From positions 114,048-157,172 of the forward strand of contig JARGNG010000009.1 in NCBI GenBank assembly GCA_029213265.1: a DNA stretch of 43,125 nt. Reading direction: 5' to 3'. Below, one piece after another: positions 8,004-15,884 of this stretch. The translations under genes were made by a program, and so were the position numbers. The stretch is from Verrucomicrobiales bacterium (GTDB taxonomy: Bacteria > Verrucomicrobiota > Verrucomicrobiia > Verrucomicrobiales > DEV007). Numbering within the stretch: position 1 is the first letter of the stretch; the number at the start of each line of letters is the position of its first letter. The notes below the pieces were generated by a model. It saw only the letters and a list, made by a program, of their open reading frames with translations. It made no database searches and was not told the DNA's origin.

Positions 8004-8753
8004 CTATCGCGAACGGATGTCGTCGATTTCCTCCGGCGTCGCAGGAAGCACATTCATCTTGGCGTCGTCTGGAATCTCCACCTGAGGGTTTTCCTCGTAG
8101 AGATACGCCTCCATGATCATGTAGACTTTGCCCCGGCTGTTGGGGCGGAAGGTCCGGGCACCGAGAGCACGTGTAATTTTGATCGGTGCCTCCCCCGTTT
8201 CGATTTCGAGAACAAATTGCTGGCCACTGAGACCGAAGGTGGGGTCCACCTTTCGCATCTCTGTCTGAATCTCCACCAACGGACGAAAGAGTTCCTGATA
8301 AGACACCTTTCCATCGACAATTTTCGGAGGAGAGACTTTCGGCACCTCAAGGTCCACGAAGATATTCAGGGTTCCCCGGGGCTGATTGGCAATCAGGTTC
8401 GGATTGGCCTCAAGCAACTCCTTCGTATGGGGAACCTCGAGAAATCCCTGATCATCAACCACGACAACGAGGGGCTTGTCCTTGAGATCGAGAAAGAGTT
8501 CGATGTCATTCGACTTCACCGATGAATCCTGGCTTTGGATACGAAGCTTGTAGCTTTTGGCATTGGGCTCGGCCCTCGCATCACTCTGCGCAATCTTTAT
8601 GAGTTGCTGGTAGGGAAGCCTCGCCAGATTGTTGTAGTCGATCGGTCGTCCGGAGAGAGTTTCGGGGGACGATGGAGATTCCTTTTCCTGTCCCGATACG
8701 GACATGAAACCTCCAAGACAGAACAGAAGCAAGATAGCGGGCAGGCGGTTCAT
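8004..8753 (-). CDS. Secreted hypothetical protein
   Basis: The 249-residue product starts with a clear signal peptide (MNRLPAILLLFCLGGFMSVSG, cleavage likely before Gln22), pointing to the periplasm or cell surface. After a Ser/Pro-rich linker, a region from about 37 reads LARLPYQQLIKIAQ and is followed by alternating strands (SYKLRIQSQDSSV, IELFLDLKDKPLVVVVDDQGFLEVP). The same pattern is partly repeated later (VSYQELFRPLVEIQTEMRKV, then QFVLEIETGEAPIKI), suggesting two similar beta-rich modules. This loosely recalls DUF2987-type periplasmic proteins, but I cannot assign a family. It stands alone, convergent with der, with a short gap and no strong terminator between them. Confidence 0.8.
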   Translation of the reverse strand: MNRLPAILLLFCLGGFMSVSGQEKESPSSPETLSGRPIDYNNLARLPYQQLIKIAQSDARAEPNAKSYKLRIQSQDSSVKSNDIELFLDLKDKPLVVVVDDQGFLEVPHTKELLEANPNLIANQPRGTLNIFVDLEVPKVSPPKIVDGKVSYQELFRPLVEIQTEMRKVDPTFGLSGQQFVLEIETGEAPIKITRALGARTFRPNSRGKVYMIMEAYLYEENPQVEIPDDAKMNVLPATPEEIDDIRSR

Positions 8754-8830
8754 GAAAATTTGTAGTCGTTACAGGGAATTGAACACCGCTGAGAGACTCA
8801 ATTCAAGTCTGATCATTACGGGATCGCAAT

Positions 8831-9733
8831 TCAAGAACGATCCAACTCCGCTTTCCTTTGCCAATACATGCGAATTCCGTCTGCGCACATGTCCGTTCCG
8901 TTAATTTCCTGCAGAATGGCCCAGCTTTCCCGGGGCATCTCAAAACGAAACGCCTGCTCCATTTGGAAGGCCTGGTATGCGATGCGAAGCGAATCCTCAT
9001 CCATTCCTTCGTCGAGTCGCTGCTTCACAAAGGTGGCGTTGAGTTCGACAGCCTCCCGATAAGCGGCCCAGTGATTTTGAGGCTCCCCGATTTCCCCAAA
9101 GTGGGTAAGAAACAAACGGCTTTCCCCTCGCGCCCTGAGTAAGTCGATACTGCTGAGCGTGCATTCGAGATCAAACTGTGGCGGAGCTGAGGTAACGGAG
9201 ATAAATCCGGACCCGTCAATCCGCGCTCCGGAGGAATCGCCGGCAAAAATGGAGTCTTCAATGGCGTAGGCGTGGTGATGAAACGCATGTCCGGGAGTAT
9301 CAATGGCTTCAACGACCAGACCCGCGACTTCCTGTTTTTCTCCATCCGCGATTTCACGGATGCTTTCACCGGGGCCCGGAACCATCTCCCCCCAGAGGGA
9401 GTCGAATCGGTCGCCGTAAACGGCCCGGGCACTTTCCACTAGACGGGTCGGGTTGACGAGATGTTTCGCGCCTTTCGGATGAACAAAAACGGGAACGCCT
9501 CTGGCTGCAAACCAACCGGCAGCGCCGGCATGATCGAGATGCACATGGGTTACAAAGAGCGCGCAGAGGTCTTCCGGATCGATATCGCGGGCGCTCAGTT
9601 CCATGAGTAGGTTTTCCCGACAGGACTCCGGCCCTGACTCAATCAAGATCACCCCTTCCGGTCCCCGGACCAGAAAGGAGGCAATGGTGCGACGGTGGCC
9701 CTGAAACTCAAGGTCGATGACTTCTATCTCCAT
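8831..9733 (-). CDS. MBL-fold metallo-hydrolase
   Basis: The protein carries the metallo-beta-lactamase metal motif THVHLDHAG (His63, His65, Asp67, His68 in the 300-residue form), a later metal histidine in DTPGHAFHH, and an Asp in IFAGDSSG. This is a cytoplasmic two-metal hydrolase of the glyoxalase II-like superfamily; the substrate is unknown. A C-terminal helical part of about 90 residues follows the core. The ATG at 9733 is chosen because homologous domains normally begin close to the strand MEIEVIDLEFQG. An upstream in-frame TTG at 9820 would add 29 residues that look non-conserved. No clear Shine-Dalgarno supports either start. It is divergent from the FkbM gene. Confidence 0.85.
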   Translation of the reverse strand: MEIEVIDLEFQGHRRTIASFLVRGPEGVILIESGPESCRENLLMELSARDIDPEDLCALFVTHVHLDHAGAAGWFAARGVPVFVHPKGAKHLVNPTRLVESARAVYGDRFDSLWGEMVPGPGESIREIADGEKQEVAGLVVEAIDTPGHAFHHHAYAIEDSIFAGDSSGARIDGSGFISVTSAPPQFDLECTLSSIDLLRARGESRLFLTHFGEIGEPQNHWAAYREAVELNATFVKQRLDEGMDEDSLRIAYQAFQMEQAFRFEMPRESWAILQEINGTDMCADGIRMYWQRKAELDRS

Positions 9734-9920
9734 ACGTTCGGAAACTACGCCGTGAGTAATCAGGTGGCGACAGATTTTCGAAGCGGAAACGGTTTGAATG
9801 GGAGTCGTATCGGCCGGCAAGCTCTAGATTGACATTTATTCTAGTAAATAGTAGTTTTTATGAATAATAGCATCATGCAGTCCTGCCTGCCAGGGCGTGC
9901 CATCACAAACCGTCGAACTT

Positions 9921-10769
9921 ATGTTCCTGTCGCGACTCTTTTTAAAATTCTTCTACCTCGGGCCATTCTCCATAGGTCGATATCGCCTCTTTTCTCTATT
10001 TTCCGAAGAGACCAATGCGAAGCTGGGTGAGCTCCCCCAGCCGGTGCAGATGAAGTCCGGCGTGAAACTCTTTGTTCGGGCCGGTGATCATCTCTCCCGC
10101 TGGTTTCGCTACTTTGGCGCCTACGAGCGCAGCACTTCCGATTTGCTGAGAAAGTATGCGAATCCGGATGAGGTCTTTCGGGATGTCGGTGCCAACCCGG
10201 GCTTTCACAGCCTGGGCGTGGCGAAAGATATTGGATGCCCCGTAATCTCTTTTGAGCCCAGTCCGAAAACGGCGGACTGCTTCGAACGGTCGATTCGAGA
10301 GAATGGTCTCGAGTCGACCTTCTCCGCATTTCGCGTCGCCCTTTCCTCGGAAGAAGGCTCCGCGTATTTTGTCGAACCACCCCGGCACGTCGGCCAGGCT
10401 GCGCTTGAAGCCCCTACCGAAGGATTTCGTGAAGGCGGTCGATTCGAGGTCAAAATGGAGGCGTTGGATCACTTTGAGGCCTTTCAAGCGCATCTGTCCT
10501 CCCTCGGGAAACGCGTTGGCTTGATCAAGATGGATATCGAGGGAGCCGAGGAACGTGCGTTGCCGGGAATGGAGAAGCTCTTGCTCGAAGATCGCCCTGC
10601 CATTGTCATGGAGCTCTATGACGGCAATCTCAACGGATTCAATTCCTCCCGGGAGAAAGTGATTTCCTATCTGGATTCGCTCAACTACGAACTTCTTCAC
10701 GAGTTTGAACACAACGGTCTTCTAGTTCCCCGGGAAAAGATGACAGGGCAACTGGCCGCGGCGGCGTAA
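9921..10769 (+). CDS. FkbM-family SAM-dependent methyltransferase
   Basis: The 282-residue protein has a Rossmann SAM-binding motif DVGANPG at about 88-94 and the FkbM hallmark IKMDIEGAEERAL at about 202-214. These enzymes O-methylate sugars, glycolipids or small molecules. A short hydrophobic N-terminus (FLKFFYLGPFSIG) could dock it to the membrane. The ATG at 9921 is preferred over a GTG at 9897. It is the first gene of a cassette with an FAD monooxygenase (36-base gap) and a second methyltransferase, which suggests stepwise tailoring of one compound or glycan. The acceptor is unknown. Confidence 0.88.
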   Translation: MFLSRLFLKFFYLGPFSIGRYRLFSLFSEETNAKLGELPQPVQMKSGVKLFVRAGDHLSRWFRYFGAYERSTSDLLRKYANPDEVFRDVGANPGFHSLGVAKDIGCPVISFEPSPKTADCFERSIRENGLESTFSAFRVALSSEEGSAYFVEPPRHVGQAALEAPTEGFREGGRFEVKMEALDHFEAFQAHLSSLGKRVGLIKMDIEGAEERALPGMEKLLLEDRPAIVMELYDGNLNGFNSSREKVISYLDSLNYELLHEFEHNGLLVPREKMTGQLAAAA

Positions 10770-10805
10770 GACAGTTTCTCAACCAACTCCGGAACTATCC
10801 TTACC

Positions 10806-12029
10806 ATGAACCAATCAACCCGGGATCAATTTGATGTGCTCATTATCGGCGGTGGGATTGCCGGAAGTCTCGCTGCATGGACCTTTTCGAGGGACGGGCT
10901 CTCGGTGGCCCTGATTGACGAGCGGGAAATGGCAGCCCCGTTTTTCCGCGCCGAGAGAATTTCGTCACTCGCCGTCGGGGAGATGCGCCGCCTCGGATTG
11001 AGCAGTATTGTCGACCAGTTCGCTCTTCCTCTTGAATCGACGGCCATTGTCAAAGGAGCCAGGGTCGAGAGAGTCACTACCGAAGTCGACTACACCTTTC
11101 CGCTCTGGCAATTGGTAAACAAGATTCGCGAGACTTTTGAGAACAATGAACGTGTTACCTTGATCGCAGAGAAGGTCGAGTCGGTAGTCAATCAACCCCG
11201 GCAGCAATCCGTAAAGCTCGAAGCAAGTCAGCGGACCTTGACCGGGAAACTTGTTGTGGTGGCCACTGGTGCCTCAACCGCTTTCCTGAAACAGCTGGGT
11301 GTTCGACGCGAAATTATCAGCAGGAACCATTCCTCCACCTTCGGGTTTGATCTGGAGACAGGGCCCGACTTTTATCTCCCCGCCTCTTCGATCACAGTTC
11401 GCATCTGCCGTGACGGGGCAGACTACATGAATATCTTTCCGACAAGTGAAGGCGGCTATCGAGCCAACCTCTTCACGTATTGGCCTGCCGGAGACGAACG
11501 TCAGCGCGAGTTCATCAAAGAAGACCCGACCGCAGTGCTGCAGCGTCTTGCTCCCAGGCTCATGCTGACGACCGGAGAATTCCGGGTCAAGGGGGCTATT
11601 GAGTGCGGTTCCGTGAGCGTGATGAAGTCGACTGGCTATCAGCAGTCCGGCTTTGTTCTGATCGGCGATGCGTATGGCCGTATCTGCCCCTGTGCCGGAC
11701 GTGGAATCAATAAAGTGATTCAGGATGTGCTCACCTTGAAGGATCTCGTTCCGCGCTGGATCGCGGAAGAGACGGCCCTGACCGCAGAAGTATTGCAGTC
11801 CTACTACCACGAGGAGAAACGGGAAGCCTTTGAAGAGTGGGTCTTTGAGGAATCCCTCACTCTGCGGGATCGTATCGTGGAAAACTCCCCGAAGCAGCTA
11901 CTGCGCAGGGTCTGGTATCACCATCTTCCCCCGAAGGTTCACGATTTTTACTGGAACCATTTCAAAGCGAGACGAGCGGGATCCGTGGTTTCCGCAAAAC
12001 CGGAGGGATCGAACCCCAGCCATGTGTGA
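10806..12029 (+). CDS. FAD-dependent monooxygenase / halogenase-like oxidoreductase
   Basis: The 407-residue flavoprotein has an N-terminal dinucleotide motif GGGIAG at 15-20 after a beta strand (FDVLIIG). An acidic residue that would bind the FAD ribose ends the second strand (ALIDE). A second FAD motif, GDAYGRICPCAGRGIN, starts at about 287. This layout belongs to the UbiH/PHBH and tryptophan-halogenase-like group A flavoenzymes. The halogenase WxWxIP motif is not seen, so hydroxylation or dehydrogenation is more likely. The stop codon lies inside the start of the next gene (ATGTGTGA at 12022-12029), so the two are coupled. The substrate is unknown. Confidence 0.85.
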   Translation: MNQSTRDQFDVLIIGGGIAGSLAAWTFSRDGLSVALIDEREMAAPFFRAERISSLAVGEMRRLGLSSIVDQFALPLESTAIVKGARVERVTTEVDYTFPLWQLVNKIRETFENNERVTLIAEKVESVVNQPRQQSVKLEASQRTLTGKLVVVATGASTAFLKQLGVRREIISRNHSSTFGFDLETGPDFYLPASSITVRICRDGADYMNIFPTSEGGYRANLFTYWPAGDERQREFIKEDPTAVLQRLAPRLMLTTGEFRVKGAIECGSVSVMKSTGYQQSGFVLIGDAYGRICPCAGRGINKVIQDVLTLKDLVPRWIAEETALTAEVLQSYYHEEKREAFEEWVFEESLTLRDRIVENSPKQLLRRVWYHHLPPKVHDFYWNHFKARRAGSVVSAKPEGSNPSHV

Positions 12030-12810
12030 CCGACTCCAAAAACAAATGGAGGAGAACCGGGAGGTCTATAATGTTCCGGTCGTCGATTTCGGCAATCTTT
12101 TCCTCTTCCCGGCCGAGGTATTGGTTCTCGAGCGCTTCCGCGGACAATGGCCTGACTTTTCCGTCCTCGATCTCGGTGTGGGCGCAGGCCGGACAGCCTG
12201 GGTGTTCAGCCAGAATGCGAAATCCTACGATGCGATCGACTACGCGGAAATACGGATTCAGCACTGCCGGGAACTCTTTCCTCAGTCGGAACACAGGCGC
12301 TTCCATCATGGTGATGCCCGTGATCTTTCGGAGTATGAAGACGGCTCTCTCGATTTCGTTCTCTTCAGCTACAACGGGATCGATTACATTGATGAGAAGG
12401 GCCGGGACGCTGCGTTTTCAGAAGTGAAACGGGTCCTGCGACCGGGAGGTTGGTTTTTCTTTTCGACCCACTCTCTTGATTCCTTCCCTTTTCAGCCGCC
12501 TTTTCCCCGTCGTCTCAGCGGCATTTTCAAGCCTCTCGGCATTCTTTATCGGCTCCTTATCGCCTGGAAAATGAAGTGGCTGAACCGGCATGTGAACGTG
12601 GACGAAGTCAAAGAACGGGGCTGGGCCTGCCTCGTCGACTATGCGGATCAGGTCACCACCCACTACATTGATCCCCGCTTGCAGCGGAAGCGACTCGAAG
12701 AACAGGACTTCGAAGTTGATACCGTTTGGGACATGCGGGGGCGGGAAAACGACTTCACCCCGCAACCGGATGAGTGGATGCTCCACTTCCTCGTCCGGAA
12801 AAAGTCGTAG
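12022..12810 (+). CDS. Class I SAM-dependent methyltransferase
   Basis: The 262-residue protein has SAM motif I (VLDLGVGAGRTAWVF, near 48-62), an acidic end of strand 2 (DAIDYAE), motif II (SLDFVLFSYNGIDYI) and motif III (RVLRPGGWFFF). It is a typical methyltransferase-11 type small-molecule or lipid methylase. A basic-hydrophobic stretch (FKPLGILYRLLIAWKMKWLN) after the core may contact membranes or cover the active site. The ATG at 12022 overlaps the upstream stop by eight bases; an in-frame start at 11830 would lie deep inside the previous gene and is rejected. It closes the three-gene cassette. Confidence 0.87.
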   Translation: MCDRLQKQMEENREVYNVPVVDFGNLFLFPAEVLVLERFRGQWPDFSVLDLGVGAGRTAWVFSQNAKSYDAIDYAEIRIQHCRELFPQSEHRRFHHGDARDLSEYEDGSLDFVLFSYNGIDYIDEKGRDAAFSEVKRVLRPGGWFFFSTHSLDSFPFQPPFPRRLSGIFKPLGILYRLLIAWKMKWLNRHVNVDEVKERGWACLVDYADQVTTHYIDPRLQRKRLEEQDFEVDTVWDMRGRENDFTPQPDEWMLHFLVRKKS

Positions 12811-12949
12811 CGGTTGAAAGGGACGGTGGGCATCCCCCCCCGTTTGGCATTTTGAATCGCCATGACACCGCAATGGATGCGGAAATTTTTCCCTTTTCCG
12901 GTGACAACTCGTCCTTGCCCGACGGGTATGCCTCTTTAGAGTAACGCCG

Positions 12950-14083
12950 ATGAGTTCAGAAACCCTATCCGACATTCCGGTGGAACATGATGACCCGGTC
13001 AACACGCAAATTCTGGAGGTCTCGGAAGACCTGGTCAGCGGATTCCAGCGTTTTCCCTTTCAGGGCATCGCAGAGGCATCCGGAGTTGATCTGGACACGG
13101 TATTGACCCGTATTCGGGCGATGCTGGAGGCCGGCGTGATCCGTCGAGTGCGGCAGACCCTTCTCGCGACGAAGCTGGCACACGGTGCTCTTTGCGCCTG
13201 GAAAGTGGACAACGATAAGCTCGATGCCACATTCGATTTTATGTTTAAAGAGGATCCCTTCAGTGGTCACGTCGTTACCCGTTCCACCGATCGTGAGATT
13301 TCCGGAAGCGATTACAAGCTCTGGACCACCTTAAAAGTTCCTCAGGGGGAGTCGCTCGAGGAGCATGCCGAAGTGCTTCGCCGCCTCACCGGTGCCCACG
13401 AGTTCGTTCTCATGCCGGCCAACGGAATCTTTGCTCTTGGCGTCGGCCACGTTCGTCGGAAGTCGATGGAGCCGGGTGCCAAGTCGGACGAGCCCGCGGT
13501 CATGAATACCACAACTACGGTCGAGCTGAATGACAAGGAGTGGAAAGTGCTTCTCGCCATCAAGGAGGAGCTCACAGCGGAGGAAGTCTGTGCAGATCCC
13601 TGGGGCCCTCGCGCCGCTGCGATCGGAATGGATCGCAATGAGTTTTTTGCCGTGGCCGAGCAACTCGATGAAAAGAAGGTGATCGGTCGTTTCTCCACCT
13701 TCCTGGAACATGTGAAGCCGAGTAAGACCGGACAACGTGTCACCCGTTTCAACGCCCTCTTTCACTGGAAAGTGCCCGAAGGTATGCAGGCGCGAGCCGG
13801 TTCTGAAGTCGGTCGTCACCATATCATGACGCACTGCTACTGGCGCGAGGGCGGCCCCCGTTTTGGCGGCGTCAACATCATGGGTGTGGTCCACGGAACG
13901 GACAAAGACCGCGTTCTCGAACACAAAGCGGCGATCGATGCTCACCTGGCTGAAGTCGGGGTTTCTCTCGAGTATACCAATGTTTTTTGGGGTGGTCGCA
14001 GTGAAATCAAACCTTCGGAAATCTCTCCCGAAGTCTACGAGGAGTTTCACGCCAAGTGGAAAAATTCCGGTCAGGTTCTCTAA
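12950..14083 (+). CDS. Fused AhbA/AhbB (NirD-NirL-like) siroheme decarboxylase-type or AsnC-type protein
   Basis: The 377-residue protein contains two copies of the AhbA/AhbB (Lrp/AsnC-like) module. The first (about 17-168) has a winged-helix segment (VDLDTVLTRIRAMLEAGVIRRV), then LCAWKV, GHVVTR at 106-111 and YKLWTTLKVP at 122-131. The second (about 190-355) has a weaker helix-turn-helix, FHWKVP, HIMTHCYWR at 291-299 and MGVVHG at 311-316. The THCYxR, W/F and VHG pattern is that of siroheme decarboxylases in the alternative haem and haem d1 pathways, where AhbA and AhbB, or NirD and NirL, form a pair that is sometimes fused. Regulation instead of catalysis remains possible. It lies 18 bases before gatC. 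Confidence 0.8.
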   Translation: MSSETLSDIPVEHDDPVNTQILEVSEDLVSGFQRFPFQGIAEASGVDLDTVLTRIRAMLEAGVIRRVRQTLLATKLAHGALCAWKVDNDKLDATFDFMFKEDPFSGHVVTRSTDREISGSDYKLWTTLKVPQGESLEEHAEVLRRLTGAHEFVLMPANGIFALGVGHVRRKSMEPGAKSDEPAVMNTTTTVELNDKEWKVLLAIKEELTAEEVCADPWGPRAAAIGMDRNEFFAVAEQLDEKKVIGRFSTFLEHVKPSKTGQRVTRFNALFHWKVPEGMQARAGSEVGRHHIMTHCYWREGGPRFGGVNIMGVVHGTDKDRVLEHKAAIDAHLAEVGVSLEYTNVFWGGRSEIKPSEISPEVYEEFHAKWKNSGQVL

Positions 14084-14101
14084 TTTTCTTTTTCGACCGA
14101 T

Positions 14102-14380
14102 ATGAATGTTCGTGATGTTGCGCACCTCGCCCGAATTCGTCTGACGGATGAGGAGGTTTCAGAATACCAGGTGCAGATGGATGAGATCCTGAAATACGTG
14201 GAGCAGTTGAATCAGATCGATGTGGAGGGAATCGAGCCCACCGCCCATGCCGAAGATGTGTTCAATGTCATTCGCGAAGACAAAGCGATCGCGACTCATC
14301 AATTGTCACAGGAAGCGGTTCTCCGCAATGCTCCGGACTCGGCTCACGACCAGATCAAGATGCCGAAAGTGGTCGAATAA
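14102..14380 (+). CDS. gatC: Asp/Glu-tRNA amidotransferase subunit C
   Basis: The 92-residue protein has the GatC pattern: VRDVAHLARIRLTDEEV, then MDEILKYVEQLNQIDVEGIEPTAH, and a C-terminal APDSAHDQIKMPKVVE. GatC wraps around GatA and GatB and stabilises the complex that converts misacylated Asp-tRNA(Asn) or Glu-tRNA(Gln) to the amide form. It lies 30 bases before gatA; gatB is not in the window. Because glnS is present at 21812, the complex probably serves mainly Asn-tRNA here. Confidence 0.95.
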   Translation: MNVRDVAHLARIRLTDEEVSEYQVQMDEILKYVEQLNQIDVEGIEPTAHAEDVFNVIREDKAIATHQLSQEAVLRNAPDSAHDQIKMPKVVE

Positions 14381-14410
14381 AAGTAAGGACATCTTTTACC
14401 CTTTTTTACC

Positions 14411-15835
14411 GTGAACGTAGCAAGCCTTACCATCGCTCAACTCCGGGCAGCCTATCAGAGTGGTGACCTGACTCCGGCCGATGCGCTGAAATCCATCGCC
14501 GGTGCCATCGACAAAACGGATCCCGGAATCGGCGGTTATCTTTCCTATGACTTGGAGCAGGCGCTCCGCGTTGCCGAAACCGCCGACCTCTCCAAGCCTC
14601 TCGGCGGTGTTCCGATTGCCCTGAAGGATCTGATCAATGCCGAAGGGCACCCGTGTTCCTGTGCTTCGAAAATGCTGCACGGGAAATACACCTCTCCCTA
14701 CGATGCCACGGTGGTCCGAAAACTTCGTGAGGCCGGGGCGATTCCATTCGGCAGAGCCAATATGGATGAGTTCGCGATGGGATCCTCCAACGAGAACTCA
14801 GGAATTCAGCCCTGTCGCAATCCTCACGATACGGATCGCATTCCGGGCGGATCCTCGGGTGGATCCGCTGCAATTGTGGCAGCCCAAACTGCGATCGCTG
14901 CTCTCGGAACCGATACCGGAGGTTCGATTCGACAACCTGCTTCTCACTGCGGTGTTGTCGGTCTGAAGCCAACTTATGGACGGGTCTCGCGCTTTGGGCT
15001 GGTCGCATTCGCCTCTTCTCTCGATCAATGCGGTCCTCTTACCAAGACTGTCGAAGACACCGCTCTTCTCCTGCAGGCGATCGCAGGGCCCTGTGAACGC
15101 GACTCCACCTGTCTCGATGAAGCGGTCCCTGATTACACGGCGGCCCTGGGACAGGACATTTCCGGTCTCAAGGTTGGTTTGCCGAAGGAGTACTTTGCCG
15201 AAGGGCTCGCCCCCTCCGTGAAGGAAAAAGTCGAGGCAGCCCTGAAAACGCTGGAAGGCCTGGGAGCGGAAACGGTTGAGATCTCTCTCCCCAACACGGA
15301 GCATGCTGTGGCGACCTATTACATCATTGCGACAGCGGAGGCTTCTGCGAACCTGGCCCGCTTTGATGGCGTGCGCTATGGTCACCGGTCTGCCGAAGCG
15401 GACGATCTTCTCGGGGTCTACGAACAGTCCCGCGAGGAAGGTCTCGGTGCTGAGGTGAAACGCCGCATTCTTCTCGGCACCTATGTGCTCAGTTCCGGCT
15501 ACTATGATGCCTACTATCTTCGGGCGCAGAAAGTTCGAACCCTGATTCGGGAGGACTTCTCAAGAGCCTTCGAGCAGGTCGATGTAATCGCGTCTCCGGT
15601 TTCACCCACTCCGGCCTTTAAGATCGGGGAAAAGTCGAGCGATCCATTGTCCATGTATCTCGCCGACATTTATACGATCTCCGCCAACCTCGCCGGAGTT
15701 TGCGGCATTTCGGTTCCTTGTGGAACCGTCGCTGAAGGCGGAAGCGAGTTACCTGTCGGACTCCAGTTGCTTGGCAAGCCTCTCGGCGAAGCTGACTTGC
15801 TCAAGACAGCACACGCAGTGGAGCAGGCTCTCTAG
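14411..15835 (+). CDS. gatA: Asp/Glu-tRNA amidotransferase subunit A (amidase)
   Basis: The 474-residue amidase hydrolyses glutamine and channels ammonia to GatB. The Ser-cisSer-Lys triad is visible: Lys72 in IALKDLI, cis-Ser148 in PGGSSGGS and nucleophile Ser172 in DTGGSIRQPA. The 76 and 24 residue spacings fit characterised GatA. The conserved CGVVGLKPTYGRVSRFG follows. The start is a GTG at 14411; no in-frame ATG lies nearby and the protein aligns from its first helix (LTIAQLRAAYQSG). It follows gatC in one operon. The gene ends just before the convergent ankyrin/L,D-transpeptidase gene. Confidence 0.96.
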   Translation: MNVASLTIAQLRAAYQSGDLTPADALKSIAGAIDKTDPGIGGYLSYDLEQALRVAETADLSKPLGGVPIALKDLINAEGHPCSCASKMLHGKYTSPYDATVVRKLREAGAIPFGRANMDEFAMGSSNENSGIQPCRNPHDTDRIPGGSSGGSAAIVAAQTAIAALGTDTGGSIRQPASHCGVVGLKPTYGRVSRFGLVAFASSLDQCGPLTKTVEDTALLLQAIAGPCERDSTCLDEAVPDYTAALGQDISGLKVGLPKEYFAEGLAPSVKEKVEAALKTLEGLGAETVEISLPNTEHAVATYYIIATAEASANLARFDGVRYGHRSAEADDLLGVYEQSREEGLGAEVKRRILLGTYVLSSGYYDAYYLRAQKVRTLIREDFSRAFEQVDVIASPVSPTPAFKIGEKSSDPLSMYLADIYTISANLAGVCGISVPCGTVAEGGSELPVGLQLLGKPLGEADLLKTAHAVEQAL

Positions 15836-15884
15836 CTTGGTTTTTCCGGCAATGAATCATTTCCACGAGAGCAAAACCGGGAGC

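Noticed and set aside
9829..9857. TTGACA at 9829-9834 as the FkbM promoter
   Set aside because: No acceptable -10 box is found at 16-18 bases; the best candidate (TAGTTT) is poor. The region is AT-rich and may still hold the promoter.
11830..12021. N-terminal extension of the second methyltransferase
   Set aside because: It would overlap the FAD monooxygenase gene for almost 200 bases; the ATG at 12022 gives the usual overlap and a protein starting near the fold.
15839..15880. Possible terminator between gatA and the ankyrin gene
   Set aside because: GGTTTT and AAAACC arms are 30 bases apart, AT-rich and not followed by a proper T run.
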